Source: G965212005 sp965212005
GTDB lineage: Bacteria; Pseudomonadota; Gammaproteobacteria; Porifericomitales; Porifericomitaceae
DNA length: 64,000 nucleotides
NCBI GenBank assembly: GCA_965212005.1
Contig: OZ243038.1
Span: forward strand, 2,232,001 to 2,296,000
Direction of reading: 5' to 3'
The notes beneath the pieces are model-generated. The model was not told where the DNA came from. It searched no databases and saw only the letters and a program-made list of their open reading frames with translations. Shown piece by piece: positions 25,701 to 34,544 of this stretch (the stretch's first letter is position 1; each line of letters starts with the position of its first letter). The position numbers and the translations under genes were made by a program.

Positions 25701-27578
25701 CTAGACGACCGGGCCGACCCCGTCCGGGTTCAGTCCCAGGCGGTTCCGGGTTTTCGCCGTAGGAATGCCTGTTTTGTCCCAGCCGCGCAGCTGGTAGTAC
25801 TCCGGCAGCATCTTCGGCAGTTGGTTGACCATGCCTTTGGCGGGTCCGGTTTTGGCGGCTTCCTTGAGCAGGCGCGGAGGCAGCGTGTCATCCTTGTGGG
25901 TCAGGCCGGCTGCCAGATTGAAATCGCGCTCCAGGTTCCAAATGCGCTCCCCAACCTCCAGCAGCTTCTCGGCGGTCCAGTCGCCTTCGCAGGCGCCGTC
26001 AATTTGCGGGGCGATGTCATCCAGGGTCCAGGCGAAGGTGGTGAACACGCACAGCCCGCTCGAGTCTACTGCCGCCGTTGCGTCCTGAAACGACTTCAAC
26101 AGCGCCGGTTTGCCTTCCGTGACCAGTGGGTCGGTTTTTTCCGGAACCCCCGCGATCTCAGAGGCGACCGTGTAGCCGCGCAGGTGACAGGCACCTCGGT
26201 TGGAAGTCGCATAACCCAGCCCCATGCCCTGTATGCCGCGCGGATCATAGGCCGGAAATTCCTGCCCTTTGACGGTCATGGACAGTTCCGGGCGGTTGTG
26301 CTTCTCGCACAGCCGCTTGGACCCCATCCCCAGGTCCAGGCCAAAGCCTTTGCCCTGGGCTGTCAGTTCGGCCGCCTTGCACAGCGCCTCGGCAGAGCCG
26401 AAACGCATCTCCAAGCCGCCGGTCTGCTCCTTGTTGATCACGCCCGTCTCGTAGAGCTCCATAGCGGCGGCCACCGTGGCGCCGAAGGAAATGGGGTCCA
26501 TGCCATCCTCGTTGCACAGGAAATTGGCGTAGGTCAGGGCTTCCATATCATCCACTCCAGTGTCGGAACCCAGTGCCCAGGCGGCTTCATACTCCAGCCC
26601 TCCGGAAGCGCCCCAATACTGCGGACTGTTTTTCACCGAGAAATGTCCCTGGTCCATGCGCGAGATCCGACCGCAGGCAATGGTGCAGCCGAAACAGGCG
26701 GCATTGGTGACCAAGTTTGCCTTGCCGTCGGTCTTGCGCGGCTCGTGCATCGCCTCGCCGGAGATCTTGTCGGCACCCTCAAATTGTACTTCGCGCATGT
26801 TGCGCGTTGGCATCGCGCCTACCTCATTGATAACGTTCATCAGCGCCTGTGTGCCGTACTGCGGCAGTCCCTGGCTGGTCATCTGGTTTTCCGCCAGCGC
26901 CTTCTTTGCTTTGGATACCGCCTTCATGAATTTTTTCGGGTCCTGGACCGAGCGGACCCCGCGCGTGCCGCGCACGGCCACCGCCTTGAGCCGCTTGGAT
27001 GCCATCACAGTGCCGACGCCGGAACGTCCCGCCGCCCGGTGCATGTCGTTGACGATGGAGGCGTACAGGCAACCTTTTTCCGCCGCGCGTCCTACCGCGG
27101 CAACGCGCAGCAGCGGGTCCTGGTAGTGCTGGTGCAGCCACTCGTCGGTGTGCCAGACCGAGTGCCCCCAGATCTCGGTGGCGGGGAGCAGTTCGGCGTG
27201 CTCGTTTTCCAGGTACATGTAGACCGGTTCGGGAGCTTGCCCCTCGAAGATGATCATATCCCAGCCCGCGTTCTTTATTTCCGCGCCGATGTAGCCTCCG
27301 GAATTGGAGCAGGCTATTGCGCCGGTCAGCGGGCTCTTGGTTACCACCGAGTAACGCCCGCCGGTGGAAGCCATGGTTCCGGTCAAAGGCCCGGTCACCA
27401 TAATCAGCTTATTTTCCGGTCTCAGCGCATCACAGCGTGCGTCTACTTCATCCACCAGGTAACGGGTTGCCAGCCCCCGCTGCCCCAGGTACTCCATCGC
27501 CCAGTCCATGTTCAGGTCTTCGTGCTCTGTCGTTCCCTTGCTCAGGTTCACGCGCAGCACATTCTTCGTCCAACCCAT
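25701..27578 (-). CDS. aorB: Tungsten aldehyde ferredoxin oxidoreductase, AorB-like
   Basis: The enzyme oxidises aldehydes to acids (and can run in reverse) with a tungsten bis-pterin and one [4Fe-4S] cluster in the cytoplasm. The 625 residues span the AOR N domain (VTGPLTGTMASTGGRYSVV, then SNSGGYIGAEIKNAGWDMI) and the C domain. Cluster cysteines are in CFGCTIACGR and a distal SSGLCVF. A pterin-binding block is GLGYATSNRGACHLRGYT, and DTGVDDMEALTYANFLCNED is also conserved. Length and motifs fit the proteobacterial AOR group, not the formaldehyde or GAP enzymes. Confidence 0.93.
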   Translation of the reverse strand: MGWTKNVLRVNLSKGTTEHEDLNMDWAMEYLGQRGLATRYLVDEVDARCDALRPENKLIMVTGPLTGTMASTGGRYSVVTKSPLTGAIACSNSGGYIGAEIKNAGWDMIIFEGQAPEPVYMYLENEHAELLPATEIWGHSVWHTDEWLHQHYQDPLLRVAAVGRAAEKGCLYASIVNDMHRAAGRSGVGTVMASKRLKAVAVRGTRGVRSVQDPKKFMKAVSKAKKALAENQMTSQGLPQYGTQALMNVINEVGAMPTRNMREVQFEGADKISGEAMHEPRKTDGKANLVTNAACFGCTIACGRISRMDQGHFSVKNSPQYWGASGGLEYEAAWALGSDTGVDDMEALTYANFLCNEDGMDPISFGATVAAAMELYETGVINKEQTGGLEMRFGSAEALCKAAELTAQGKGFGLDLGMGSKRLCEKHNRPELSMTVKGQEFPAYDPRGIQGMGLGYATSNRGACHLRGYTVASEIAGVPEKTDPLVTEGKPALLKSFQDATAAVDSSGLCVFTTFAWTLDDIAPQIDGACEGDWTAEKLLEVGERIWNLERDFNLAAGLTHKDDTLPPRLLKEAAKTGPAKGMVNQLPKMLPEYYQLRGWDKTGIPTAKTRNRLGLNPDGVGPVV

Positions 27579-27687
27579 GACTCAATACCTCCGCTAATGA
27601 TTGCTCTTAGACTATATATGTAATACTTGTGGTTTCTGTGTGGGGGTGCCTGTCGCTGTTCTACGAACGGCGCGCTCAGGTCCCTGC

Positions 27688-28146
27688 CTACAGTTCTTTC
27701 GCCGCATGCGCCCGCATCCGAGCCAGGCCGCCTTGGTCGGCGTCCACGTAGCGGATCGCATCCGTGGGACAGACCTTGGCACATTCCGGATCGCCTCCGC
27801 ACAGGTCGCATTTGTAAACGGTGCCATGGTCTTGCCGATAGTTGACGGTGCCGAACGGACAGGCAATGGTGCATACCTTGCACCCTACGCAGACGTCCTC
27901 AATGACCTCCTTGGCACCGGTCTTTGGATTGAGCACGATGGCCTCCACCGGACAGGCGTGCATGCACCATGCCTCCGTGCATTGCGTGCAGGTATAAGGT
28001 ACAAAGCGCCCTTCCTCGTGGAACGGGAAAATCTTGATGCGCGACAGCGAAGGATTAAAGGAGCCTTCCGCCTGGTAGGAGCAGGCCAGTTCGCACTGCA
28101 TGCATCCGGTGCATTTCTCAGGCTCGATTTGTAGTGACTTCAGCAT
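27688..28146 (-). CDS. aorA: Four-cluster ferredoxin subunit, AorA-like
   Basis: The 152-residue protein has four cysteine sets for [4Fe-4S] clusters: CTGCMQCELAC, CTQCTEAWCMHACP, CVGCKVCTIACP and CDLCGGDPECAKVCP. This is the DmsB/NrfC-like polyferredoxin pattern also seen in AorA. It is the promoter-proximal gene of the aor run (A-B-C-MoaD-like), 109 nt before aorB. AorA-AorB units of Aromatoleum stack into electron-conducting filaments; whether this one does so is unknown. Confidence 0.88.
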   Translation of the reverse strand: MLKSLQIEPEKCTGCMQCELACSYQAEGSFNPSLSRIKIFPFHEEGRFVPYTCTQCTEAWCMHACPVEAIVLNPKTGAKEVIEDVCVGCKVCTIACPFGTVNYRQDHGTVYKCDLCGGDPECAKVCPTDAIRYVDADQGGLARMRAHAAKEL

Positions 28147-28417
28147 CGTTCCAAGTCTCCCGTCTTAACGATTGATCTCCGTTTGCAGGTGTTGTGAGCA
28201 GCTAGTGTGGAGGGATCCAGCAAAGATAAAAGTATCTTTCATATTTCTATGTATGGTGGTCCCATCCTCGGAAACGCCGCCTCGCAAACTCCCGCACCTT
28301 CATTTATCTGGTCATTATATGTAAAGATTTCGGCATAATCTACACTAACGGGTTGATGGAGTCCGGGCAGCCGGGTACGCTGCCAACTCCAATACGGGCT
28401 GCTGGAGGGGTCAGTAT
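28147..28417. promoter_or_regulatory. Divergent control region, aor operon and PQQ-system gene
   Basis: The 271-bp gap separates the minus-strand aor operon from the plus-strand substrate-binding gene and should hold both promoters. It has AT-rich patches at 28222-28255 and 28306-28345, including CATAAT on the plus strand near 28335, but no promoter pair with good boxes and spacing was found. Confidence 0.35.
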
Positions 28418-29284
28418 ATGCAAGATAGACAAAAGGATAGGGATGCGCCGCGCTCCTGTTGCGGCATTGCAGCATGCGCTTTGTTTGTGGCGGCAGGGGT
28501 GCAGTGCTTCTTCTGGGCGCCGGGGATTGCCCAGGCCGATCCGCCGCCGATAGCCTTTGCCTATGTCGGCGATTCAGCCCATGGGGCCTACCAGGGGGCC
28601 CTGCAGGGACTAAAGGAAGCCAACTTGCAGGGGCGCTTCCTGGGACGGAGCTACGAACTGAGTGCCTACGCCTCTATAGGGGCTCTTGCGGACGCCGCCG
28701 AAGCCCCAGTCGCCATTTTTGGCGTGCTGGAGCGGGAAGGTCTGCTGTCGCTGGCCGATTCCTTCCCTGGCGTGCCGGTGATGAACCTGTCATTGGATGC
28801 GGACGAGTTGCGCACTGCCTGCCAATCTGCCAGCGTGCTGCACGTCCCGCCGAGCCAGCGGATGAAAAAAGACGCGGTGGATCAATGGCGGCAGGCGCAC
28901 CCGGAGCAGCAGGACCTGCTGCAGGCCCAGGCCTGGCACCCGGACTTCCTTAAATTCGCCGCCCGCGATTTGAACAAGCGCTTCCGCGCATCATTCCATC
29001 AGCCCATGGACGATGCTTCCTGGGCCGGGTGGGCCGCTGTGCGGATGGTGGCCGAAGCCTTGAACCGGGAGCGCCTGCACGCGCCCGGGGCCTTACTGGA
29101 ATATCTGCGCACCCGGCTCGCGTTCGACGGCCAAAAAGGGGCCCCGATGAGCTTTCGCGACACCGGTCAGTTGCGCCAGCCTCTGTTGCTGGTTCGTGCC
29201 GGAGAGTTGATCGGCGAGGCGCCGGTGCGCGGCGTCGCCGCGGCCATCGACCTGGACAGTCTGGGCCTGCCAGCCTGCCCATAG
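28418..29284 (+). CDS. ABC-type substrate-binding protein of PQQ-alcohol-dehydrogenase systems
   Basis: The 288-residue protein has a signal peptide (IAACALFVAAGVQCFFWAPG, cleavage near AQA-DPPP). Its periplasmic-binding-like fold is close in layout to the TIGR03863 family, named for PQQ-dependent alcohol dehydrogenase systems. The typical C-terminal block is DLNKRFRASFHQPMDDASWA with WAAVRMVAEALNR. It is shorter than family members because the N-terminal lobe is reduced. It links this locus to the pqq genes and to the divergent aldehyde oxidoreductase. No ABC permease or ATPase and no alcohol dehydrogenase lies in the window. Confidence 0.65.
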   Translation: MQDRQKDRDAPRSCCGIAACALFVAAGVQCFFWAPGIAQADPPPIAFAYVGDSAHGAYQGALQGLKEANLQGRFLGRSYELSAYASIGALADAAEAPVAIFGVLEREGLLSLADSFPGVPVMNLSLDADELRTACQSASVLHVPPSQRMKKDAVDQWRQAHPEQQDLLQAQAWHPDFLKFAARDLNKRFRASFHQPMDDASWAGWAAVRMVAEALNRERLHAPGALLEYLRTRLAFDGQKGAPMSFRDTGQLRQPLLLVRAGELIGEAPVRGVAAAIDLDSLGLPACP

Positions 29285-29450
29285 CATGGTTCGGCGCCGA
29301 CCTCGGCCCAATTCACCTCCGCTGCAGCGGACCCTGTCCGCTTAGCGCCGATCAGTCGATGCCTGGCACCCAGGCAGACCGCCGCACATCACTGGCAAGC
29401 CTCCGGAGTTTTGGTTGGCCCGCAATTCTCCAGCTGCTAAACTCATAGTC

Positions 29451-29960
29451 ATGAATTGCATCAAGAGAAGAATTGCCTTTTTTACTGTGCTTTTGATATT
29501 GGCCTTGCCAGGAAGTTATCTGCTTGGATATGTTCAGAATCATTTTTCCCTGTTTGGTCCTAACGAATCTCTTATAGATGAATACTACTATATAGACGGC
29601 TACTGGGAGTTATATGACAATATTAGGATTGCAAATTTGCTTGATATCGAGGATACCGGGACTAAAAAGAAATATTATCCTGTGGGGGCACTCTTAGAAA
29701 AGAGTTTAAGAATTTTGACCACTCTTGACAGTCGTTTTGACGATGCTGAACTTGCTGCTTCTAAGCCTAGAAGATGTGCGCAGGTACGGAAGACACTCCG
29801 CTTCTATCATCAGTATGATAGACCAGATTCCGGCGAAATCAGTACCATTAATGAAAGCATCACCATTCATATAGGTATTATTATCCCTGACCTTGAGAAA
29901 TACTTGCAGGAGCACTGCCTCGCTCCTTTCTTTGACAGTGCTGGTGAAGAAAGTAAATGA
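29451..29960 (+). CDS. Cassette protein A, copy 1 (unknown, membrane-anchored)
   Basis: The 169-residue product has a short basic start (MNCIKRR), one hydrophobic helix (IAFFTVLLILALPGSYLLGY) and a soluble helical remainder, presumably periplasmic, with SKPRRCAQVRKTLRFYHQYD and LQEHCLAPFFDSAGEESK. Two cysteines may pair. No family was recognised. Copies A2 and A3 lie downstream with scattered substitutions, most of them in the middle. Its stop overlaps the start of B by 4 nt. Proximity to rhs fragments suggests an immunity or accessory role, but this is inference. Confidence 0.65.
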   Translation: MNCIKRRIAFFTVLLILALPGSYLLGYVQNHFSLFGPNESLIDEYYYIDGYWELYDNIRIANLLDIEDTGTKKKYYPVGALLEKSLRILTTLDSRFDDAELAASKPRRCAQVRKTLRFYHQYDRPDSGEISTINESITIHIGIIIPDLEKYLQEHCLAPFFDSAGEESK

Positions 29961-30937
29961 AGAAAATTGACTTCTTGAGCGAGAAGATGAATCGAGGCAT
30001 AAAGTACTTCCTTATGAGTGCCGGAGGGGTATTGTTCTGCGTGGTGGCCGTTTCTTCTTATTCTGTGGGTTATGTTAGGGACAGAGGAGGAGGAGATTGT
30101 GGGTGGAACCCAGGCTTTTTTAATTGTAAGGCCAGCTTAAATAAACATAAAGACTTAATGGACGCTGTGGACATGGCTTTTGCTGTCATTGATGTGATAG
30201 ATAGCGGGAGAGAATCGCCATGCGACTTCCAGCAGTTGCTTCGCGCTGATGTGATAAATGGCGGGGAAAAATCGGCAAAAATCTTCCAGCAGTCGCTCCG
30301 CGCTATCGAAGCTAATTTGGCTTCGATAGAGGAGAGTGCCAATAAATTGGATCGCAAATCGAGCGAAATTACTGCACAGCAGATCTACTTGCATACGGCC
30401 TACGCCGATAACTTTGAATATCTATGCGAACTTATTGCACCAGTGCTTCGAGATCATTACCAAAGAGGGCTGATTTTTCGAGAATCGGATAAACTAAAGC
30501 GTACCGATTATCCTAGCGTGTCTATTATGACCTTATTTGATGAGTCTTGTCCCAGGCAGATGGAACCCGAAACAATATCTGGCATCGACTTTTCTTCCGG
30601 TGCCTGGTTGGCTTGGGGGTTTTTATTCTTTATAGCAGACATTCTACTCTACATGACGCTTCTGATATTGAGCCTGTTTGTGATGATGCGTGTCAGCAGC
30701 GTACAGGCATTGTTAAGCCGAGTATTACTGATATCATTGTTGTTTTGTACAATATCTGTAGCAATCGATTATGCATCCTATTTTCTCCTGTTTCCTTATT
30801 TTGAGGCGACGGATAAGATTGCTCCCTTCGTTCCGAAATTGGACATAGGCCTGCTCTTATCCAGTGCTTGCGTATCATCCGTTATCGGCTTGCTTTTCTA
30901 TTTAAAGAACAAAGTCTCCTCACCTCTTGCCATCTAG
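29957..30937 (+). CDS. Cassette protein B, copy 1 (unknown, four membrane helices)
   Basis: The 326-residue product has an N-terminal helix (YFLMSAGGVLFCVVAVSSYS), a periplasmic helical domain with a heptad-like repeat (KIFQQSLRAIEANLASIEES) and then three closely packed helices (DILLYMTLLILSLFVMMRVS and on). It ends FYLKNKVSSPLAI. In this copy the soluble and membrane halves are joined in one frame; in copies 2 and 3 they are separate genes. The start may be the coupled ATG at 29957 or MNRGIKYF at 29987. No family recognised. Confidence 0.65.
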   Translation: MKKIDFLSEKMNRGIKYFLMSAGGVLFCVVAVSSYSVGYVRDRGGGDCGWNPGFFNCKASLNKHKDLMDAVDMAFAVIDVIDSGRESPCDFQQLLRADVINGGEKSAKIFQQSLRAIEANLASIEESANKLDRKSSEITAQQIYLHTAYADNFEYLCELIAPVLRDHYQRGLIFRESDKLKRTDYPSVSIMTLFDESCPRQMEPETISGIDFSSGAWLAWGFLFFIADILLYMTLLILSLFVMMRVSSVQALLSRVLLISLLFCTISVAIDYASYFLLFPYFEATDKIAPFVPKLDIGLLLSSACVSSVIGLLFYLKNKVSSPLAI

Positions 30938-31269
30938 CGAGTCCATCACCCGCTACACGCTGGATGCCGAGAGCAACGTGATCGCCATGACCAACCCCAA
31001 CGGAGCACAATCCAGCTCGATCTACGACCGGGTGGCCCGGCTGAGCCGTTACACCCACCGACTGCAAGGCGTGACCGAGTACGAATATGCCACCCGGGAT
31101 CGCTTCATCCGGGTAGTCGCGCCCAACGAGGTCGTAACCGAGTACGACTACGACGTGCTGGCGTGGGTGATCGAAGAGCGCAGCCAGGACCGGGGCCCGC
31201 GACGCTACGAATACGACCTGGCCGATAACGTCATCGCTATCCGCGAGGGCCGGGGCATCGTGATGCGCT
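30936..31269 (+). pseudogene. Rhs core fragment 1 (matches 55787-56118)
   Basis: A 334-bp piece nearly identical to the rhs gene's YD-repeat core starts within the stop codon of gene B. It reads ESITRYTLDAESNVIAM through AIREGRGIVMR, then leaves rhs homology. It lacks a start and a tip and cannot be functional alone, but offers homology for recombination with the full gene. Confidence 0.85.
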
Positions 31270-31381
31270 TATTCACAAATGGATCAGCGACTCTGGTGCA
31301 AGATGGCCGGTGCAGGATAGCCAGTGCATGGTGGCTTAAAATGGGATTTCATGTTCAATGTGGAGTTTTAATACCATAGTC

Positions 31382-31912
31382 ATGAATTGCATCAAGAGAA
31401 GAATTGCCTTTTTTACTGTGCTTTTGATATTGGCCTGGCCAGGAAGTTATCTGCTTGGATATGTTCATAATCACTTTTCCCTGTTTGGTCTTAACGAAGC
31501 TCTTATAGAGGAATACTACTATATAGACGACTACTGGGAGTTATATTACAATACTAGCATTGCAAATTTGCTTGATATCGAGGATACCGGGGTTAAAAAG
31601 AAATATTATCCTGTGGGGCGACTCTTAGTAAATAGTTTAGAAATTTTGACCACTCTTGACAGTCGTTTTAACCATGCTGAACTTGCTGCTTCTAAACCCA
31701 GAAGATGTGCGCAGGTACGGAAGACACTCAGCTTCTATCATCAGTATGATAATAGACCGGGTGCCACGGACATCCCTATCATTAATGGAAGCATTACCAT
31801 TCATATAGGTCTTATTCTCCCTGACCTTGAGCAATACTTGCAGGAGCACTGCCTCGATCCTTTCTTTGACAGTGCTGGTGAAGAAAGTAAAGGAAGAGAA
31901 TGGACTTCTTGA
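31382..31912 (+). CDS. Cassette protein A, copy 2
   Basis: Second copy of protein A, 176 residues with a longer tail (EESKGREWTS) because the stop has changed. The N-terminal helix is conserved; differences cluster in the region after YYYIDDYWELYYNTSIANLL and around the NNRPGATDIPIINGS stretch, which differs in each copy and could be a specificity surface. Confidence 0.6.
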   Translation: MNCIKRRIAFFTVLLILAWPGSYLLGYVHNHFSLFGLNEALIEEYYYIDDYWELYYNTSIANLLDIEDTGVKKKYYPVGRLLVNSLEILTTLDSRFNHAELAASKPRRCAQVRKTLSFYHQYDNRPGATDIPIINGSITIHIGLILPDLEQYLQEHCLDPFFDSAGEESKGREWTS

Positions 31913-31920
31913 GCGAGTAG

Positions 31921-32529
31921 ATGAACCGAGGCATAAAGTACTTCCTTATGAGTGCCGGAGGGGTATTGTTCTGCGTAGTGGCCGTTTCTTCTTATTCTGC
32001 GGGTTATTTTAGGAACATGGGAGGATTAGATTGTGGGTCGGAGCCCATCATGTTTAATTGTAAGGACAGCTTCAATAAACATGAAGACTTAATGGATGCT
32101 GTGGACGTGGCTTTTGCTGTCATCGATGTGATGGATAGCGGGGGAGAATCGGCAGAATTCTTCCAGCAGTTGCTCCGCGCTGATGTGATAAATAGCGGGG
32201 AAAAATCGGAAAAAATCTTCCAGCAGTCGCTCCGCGCTATCGAAGCTAATTTGGCTTCGATAGAGGAGGGTGTCAATAAATGGGATCGTGGAGCGGGCAA
32301 AATTACTATGGCACAGATACTCTACATGCATATATCCTACGCCAGCACCTTTAAACTTCTATGCGAAACTGCTGCACCAGTGCTTCGAGATCATTACCAA
32401 AGAGGGCTGCTTTTTCGAGAATCAGATAAACTAAAGCGTCCCGATTATCCTGGCGTGTCTATTATGACCTTATTTGATGAGTCTTGTCCCAGGCAGATGG
32501 AAGAGGAAGCCAAGGGATTGGGTGAATGA
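31921..32529 (+). CDS. Cassette protein B, copy 2, soluble half
   Basis: This 202-residue product covers the N-terminal helix and periplasmic domain of B and ends EEEAKGLGE, about where copy 1 continues into its membrane half. The DNA between here and the membrane half differs from copy 1, so this is a replacement of the junction, not a single stop mutation. Confidence 0.6.
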   Translation: MNRGIKYFLMSAGGVLFCVVAVSSYSAGYFRNMGGLDCGSEPIMFNCKDSFNKHEDLMDAVDVAFAVIDVMDSGGESAEFFQQLLRADVINSGEKSEKIFQQSLRAIEANLASIEEGVNKWDRGAGKITMAQILYMHISYASTFKLLCETAAPVLRDHYQRGLLFRESDKLKRPDYPGVSIMTLFDESCPRQMEEEAKGLGE

Positions 32530-32549
32530 CTAAACGCTTTAGGTGATAT

Positions 32550-32939
32550 ATGCCTTCTTTCTGGGAAATACTATTCTTACTGACACTGACATCATCTCTC
32601 GACAGGCCCCATGAGATGTTTGTTTTATTCCTTATAACAGACATTCTACTCTACATGATGCTTCTGATATTAAGCCTGCTTGTGATGATGCGTGTCAGCA
32701 GCGTGCAGGCATTGTTAAGCCGAGTATTATTGATATCGTTGTTGTTTTGTACAATATCTGTAGCAATCGATTATGCATCCTATTGTCTCATTCTTCCTCT
32801 TTTTGAGGAGACGGATAAGATTGGTCCCTTCGTTCCGAAATTGGACATAGGCCTGCTCTTGTCCAGTGCTTGCGTATCATCCGCTATCGGCTTGCTTTTC
32901 TATTTAAAGAACAAAGTCTCCTCACCTCTTGCCATCTAG
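32550..32939 (+). CDS. Cassette protein B, copy 2, membrane half
   Basis: A separate 129-residue frame starts ATG 20 nt after the soluble half with an AGGTG ribosome site. It encodes a new N-terminal segment (MPSFWEILFLLTLTSSLDRP) and then the three-helix membrane part shared with copy 1. It ends at the same SSPLAI stop. Confidence 0.6.
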   Translation: MPSFWEILFLLTLTSSLDRPHEMFVLFLITDILLYMMLLILSLLVMMRVSSVQALLSRVLLISLLFCTISVAIDYASYCLILPLFEETDKIGPFVPKLDIGLLLSSACVSSAIGLLFYLKNKVSSPLAI

Positions 32940-33271
32940 CGAGACCATCACCCGCTACACGCTGGATGCCGAGAGCAACGTGATCGCCATGACCGACCCC
33001 AACGGAGCACAATCCAGCTCAATCTACGACCGGGTGGATAGGCTGAGCCGTTACACCCACCGACTGCAAGGCGTGACCGAGTACGAATATAACACCCGGG
33101 ATCGGATCATCCGGGTAGTCGCGCCCAACGAGGTCGTAACCGAGTACGACTACGATGTGCTGGCGCGGGTGACCGAAGAGCGCAGCCCGGACCGGGGCCC
33201 GCTGCGCTACGAATACGACCTGGCCGATAACGTCATCGCTATCCGCGAGGGCCGGGGCATCGTGATGCGCT
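32938..33271 (+). pseudogene. Rhs core fragment 2 (matches 55787-56118)
   Basis: Same 334-bp piece as fragment 1, with identical end points, starting within the stop of the preceding gene. A few bases differ. It is followed by the same 110-bp spacer and the third A gene. Confidence 0.85.
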
Positions 33272-33383
33272 TATTCACAAATGGATCAGCGACTCTGGTG
33301 CAAGATGGCCGGTGCAGGATAGCCAGTGCATGGTGGCTTAAAATGGGATTTCATGTTCAATGTGGAGTTTTAATACCATAGTC

Positions 33384-33890
33384 ATGAATTGCATCAGGAG
33401 AAGAATTGCCTTTTTTACTGTGCTTTTGATATTGGCCTTGCCAGGAAGTTATCTGCTTGGATATGTTCATAATAATTTTTCCCTGTTTGGTCTTAACGAA
33501 GTTCTTATGGAGGAATACTACTATATAGATGACTACTGGAAGTTATATTACAATACTAGCATTGCAAATTTGCTTGATATTGAGGATACCGGGGTTAAAA
33601 AGAAATATTATCCTGTGGGGCTACTCTTAGAAGATCGTTTAAGAAGGTTGACCACTCTTGACAGTCGTTTTGACGATACTGAATTTGCTGCTTCTAAACC
33701 TAGAAGATGTGCGCAGGTACGGAAGACACTCAGCTTCTATCATCAGTATAAGGAACCAGGTGCCACGGAATTGATAATTAATAACAGCATTACCATTTCT
33801 ATAGACAGGATTATCCCTGACCTTGAGCAATACTTGCAGGAGCACTGCCTCGATCCTTTCTTTGACAGTGCTGGTGAAGAAAGTAAATGA
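33384..33890 (+). CDS. Cassette protein A, copy 3
   Basis: Third copy, 168 residues. The hydrophobic helix and the KPRRCAQVRKTLSFYHQY segment are kept, while the region after it (KEPGATELIINNSITISIDR) differs from both other copies. Same downstream B arrangement as copy 2. Confidence 0.6.
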   Translation: MNCIRRRIAFFTVLLILALPGSYLLGYVHNNFSLFGLNEVLMEEYYYIDDYWKLYYNTSIANLLDIEDTGVKKKYYPVGLLLEDRLRRLTTLDSRFDDTEFAASKPRRCAQVRKTLSFYHQYKEPGATELIINNSITISIDRIIPDLEQYLQEHCLDPFFDSAGEESK

Positions 33891-33916
33891 AGAAAATTAA
33901 CTTCTTGAGCGGGTAG

Positions 33917-34525
33917 ATGAATCGAGGCATAAAGTACTTCCTTATGAGTGCCGGAGGGGTATTGTTCTGCGTGGTGGCCGTTTCTTCTTATTCTGCGGGT
34001 TATCTTAGGAACATGGGAGGATTAGATTGTGGGTCGGAGCCCAGAATTTTTAATTGTAAGGACAGCTTCAATAAACATGAAGACTTAATGGACGATGTGG
34101 ACGTGGCTTTCGCTGTCATCGATGTGATGGATAGCGGGGGAGAATCGGCAGAATTCTTCCAGCAATTGCTCCGCGCTGATGTGATAAATAGCGGGGAAAA
34201 ATCGGAAAAAATCTTCCAGCAGTCGCTCCGCGCTATCGAAGCTAATTTGGCTTCGATAGAGGAGAGTGTCAATAAATGGGATCGTGGAGCGGGCAAAATT
34301 ACTATGGCACAGATACTCTACATGCATATGCACTACGCCAGGCTCTTTAAACATCTATGCGAAATTGCTGCACCAGTGCTTCGAGATCATTACCAAAGAG
34401 GGCTGATTTTTCGAGAATCAGATAAACTAAAGCGTCCCGATTATCTTGGCGTGTCTAGTATGACCTTCCTTGATGAGTCTTGTCTCAGGCAGATGGAAGA
34501 GGAAGCCAGGGGATTGAGTGAATGA
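33917..34525 (+). CDS. Cassette protein B, copy 3, soluble half
   Basis: This 202-residue copy is close to copy 2 and ends EEEARGLSE. The short frame from the ATGA overlap (MKKINFLSG) stops before it, so the MNRGIKYF ATG at 33917 is the start here and probably in all copies. Confidence 0.6.
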   Translation: MNRGIKYFLMSAGGVLFCVVAVSSYSAGYLRNMGGLDCGSEPRIFNCKDSFNKHEDLMDDVDVAFAVIDVMDSGGESAEFFQQLLRADVINSGEKSEKIFQQSLRAIEANLASIEESVNKWDRGAGKITMAQILYMHMHYARLFKHLCEIAAPVLRDHYQRGLIFRESDKLKRPDYLGVSSMTFLDESCLRQMEEEARGLSE

Positions 34526-34544
34526 CTAAATGCTTAGGTGATAT

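Noticed and set aside
25821..27623. 600-codon plus-strand frame opposite the aldehyde oxidoreductase
   Set aside because: It mirrors aorB in the complementary frame and has no recognisable domain; aorB motifs are unambiguous.
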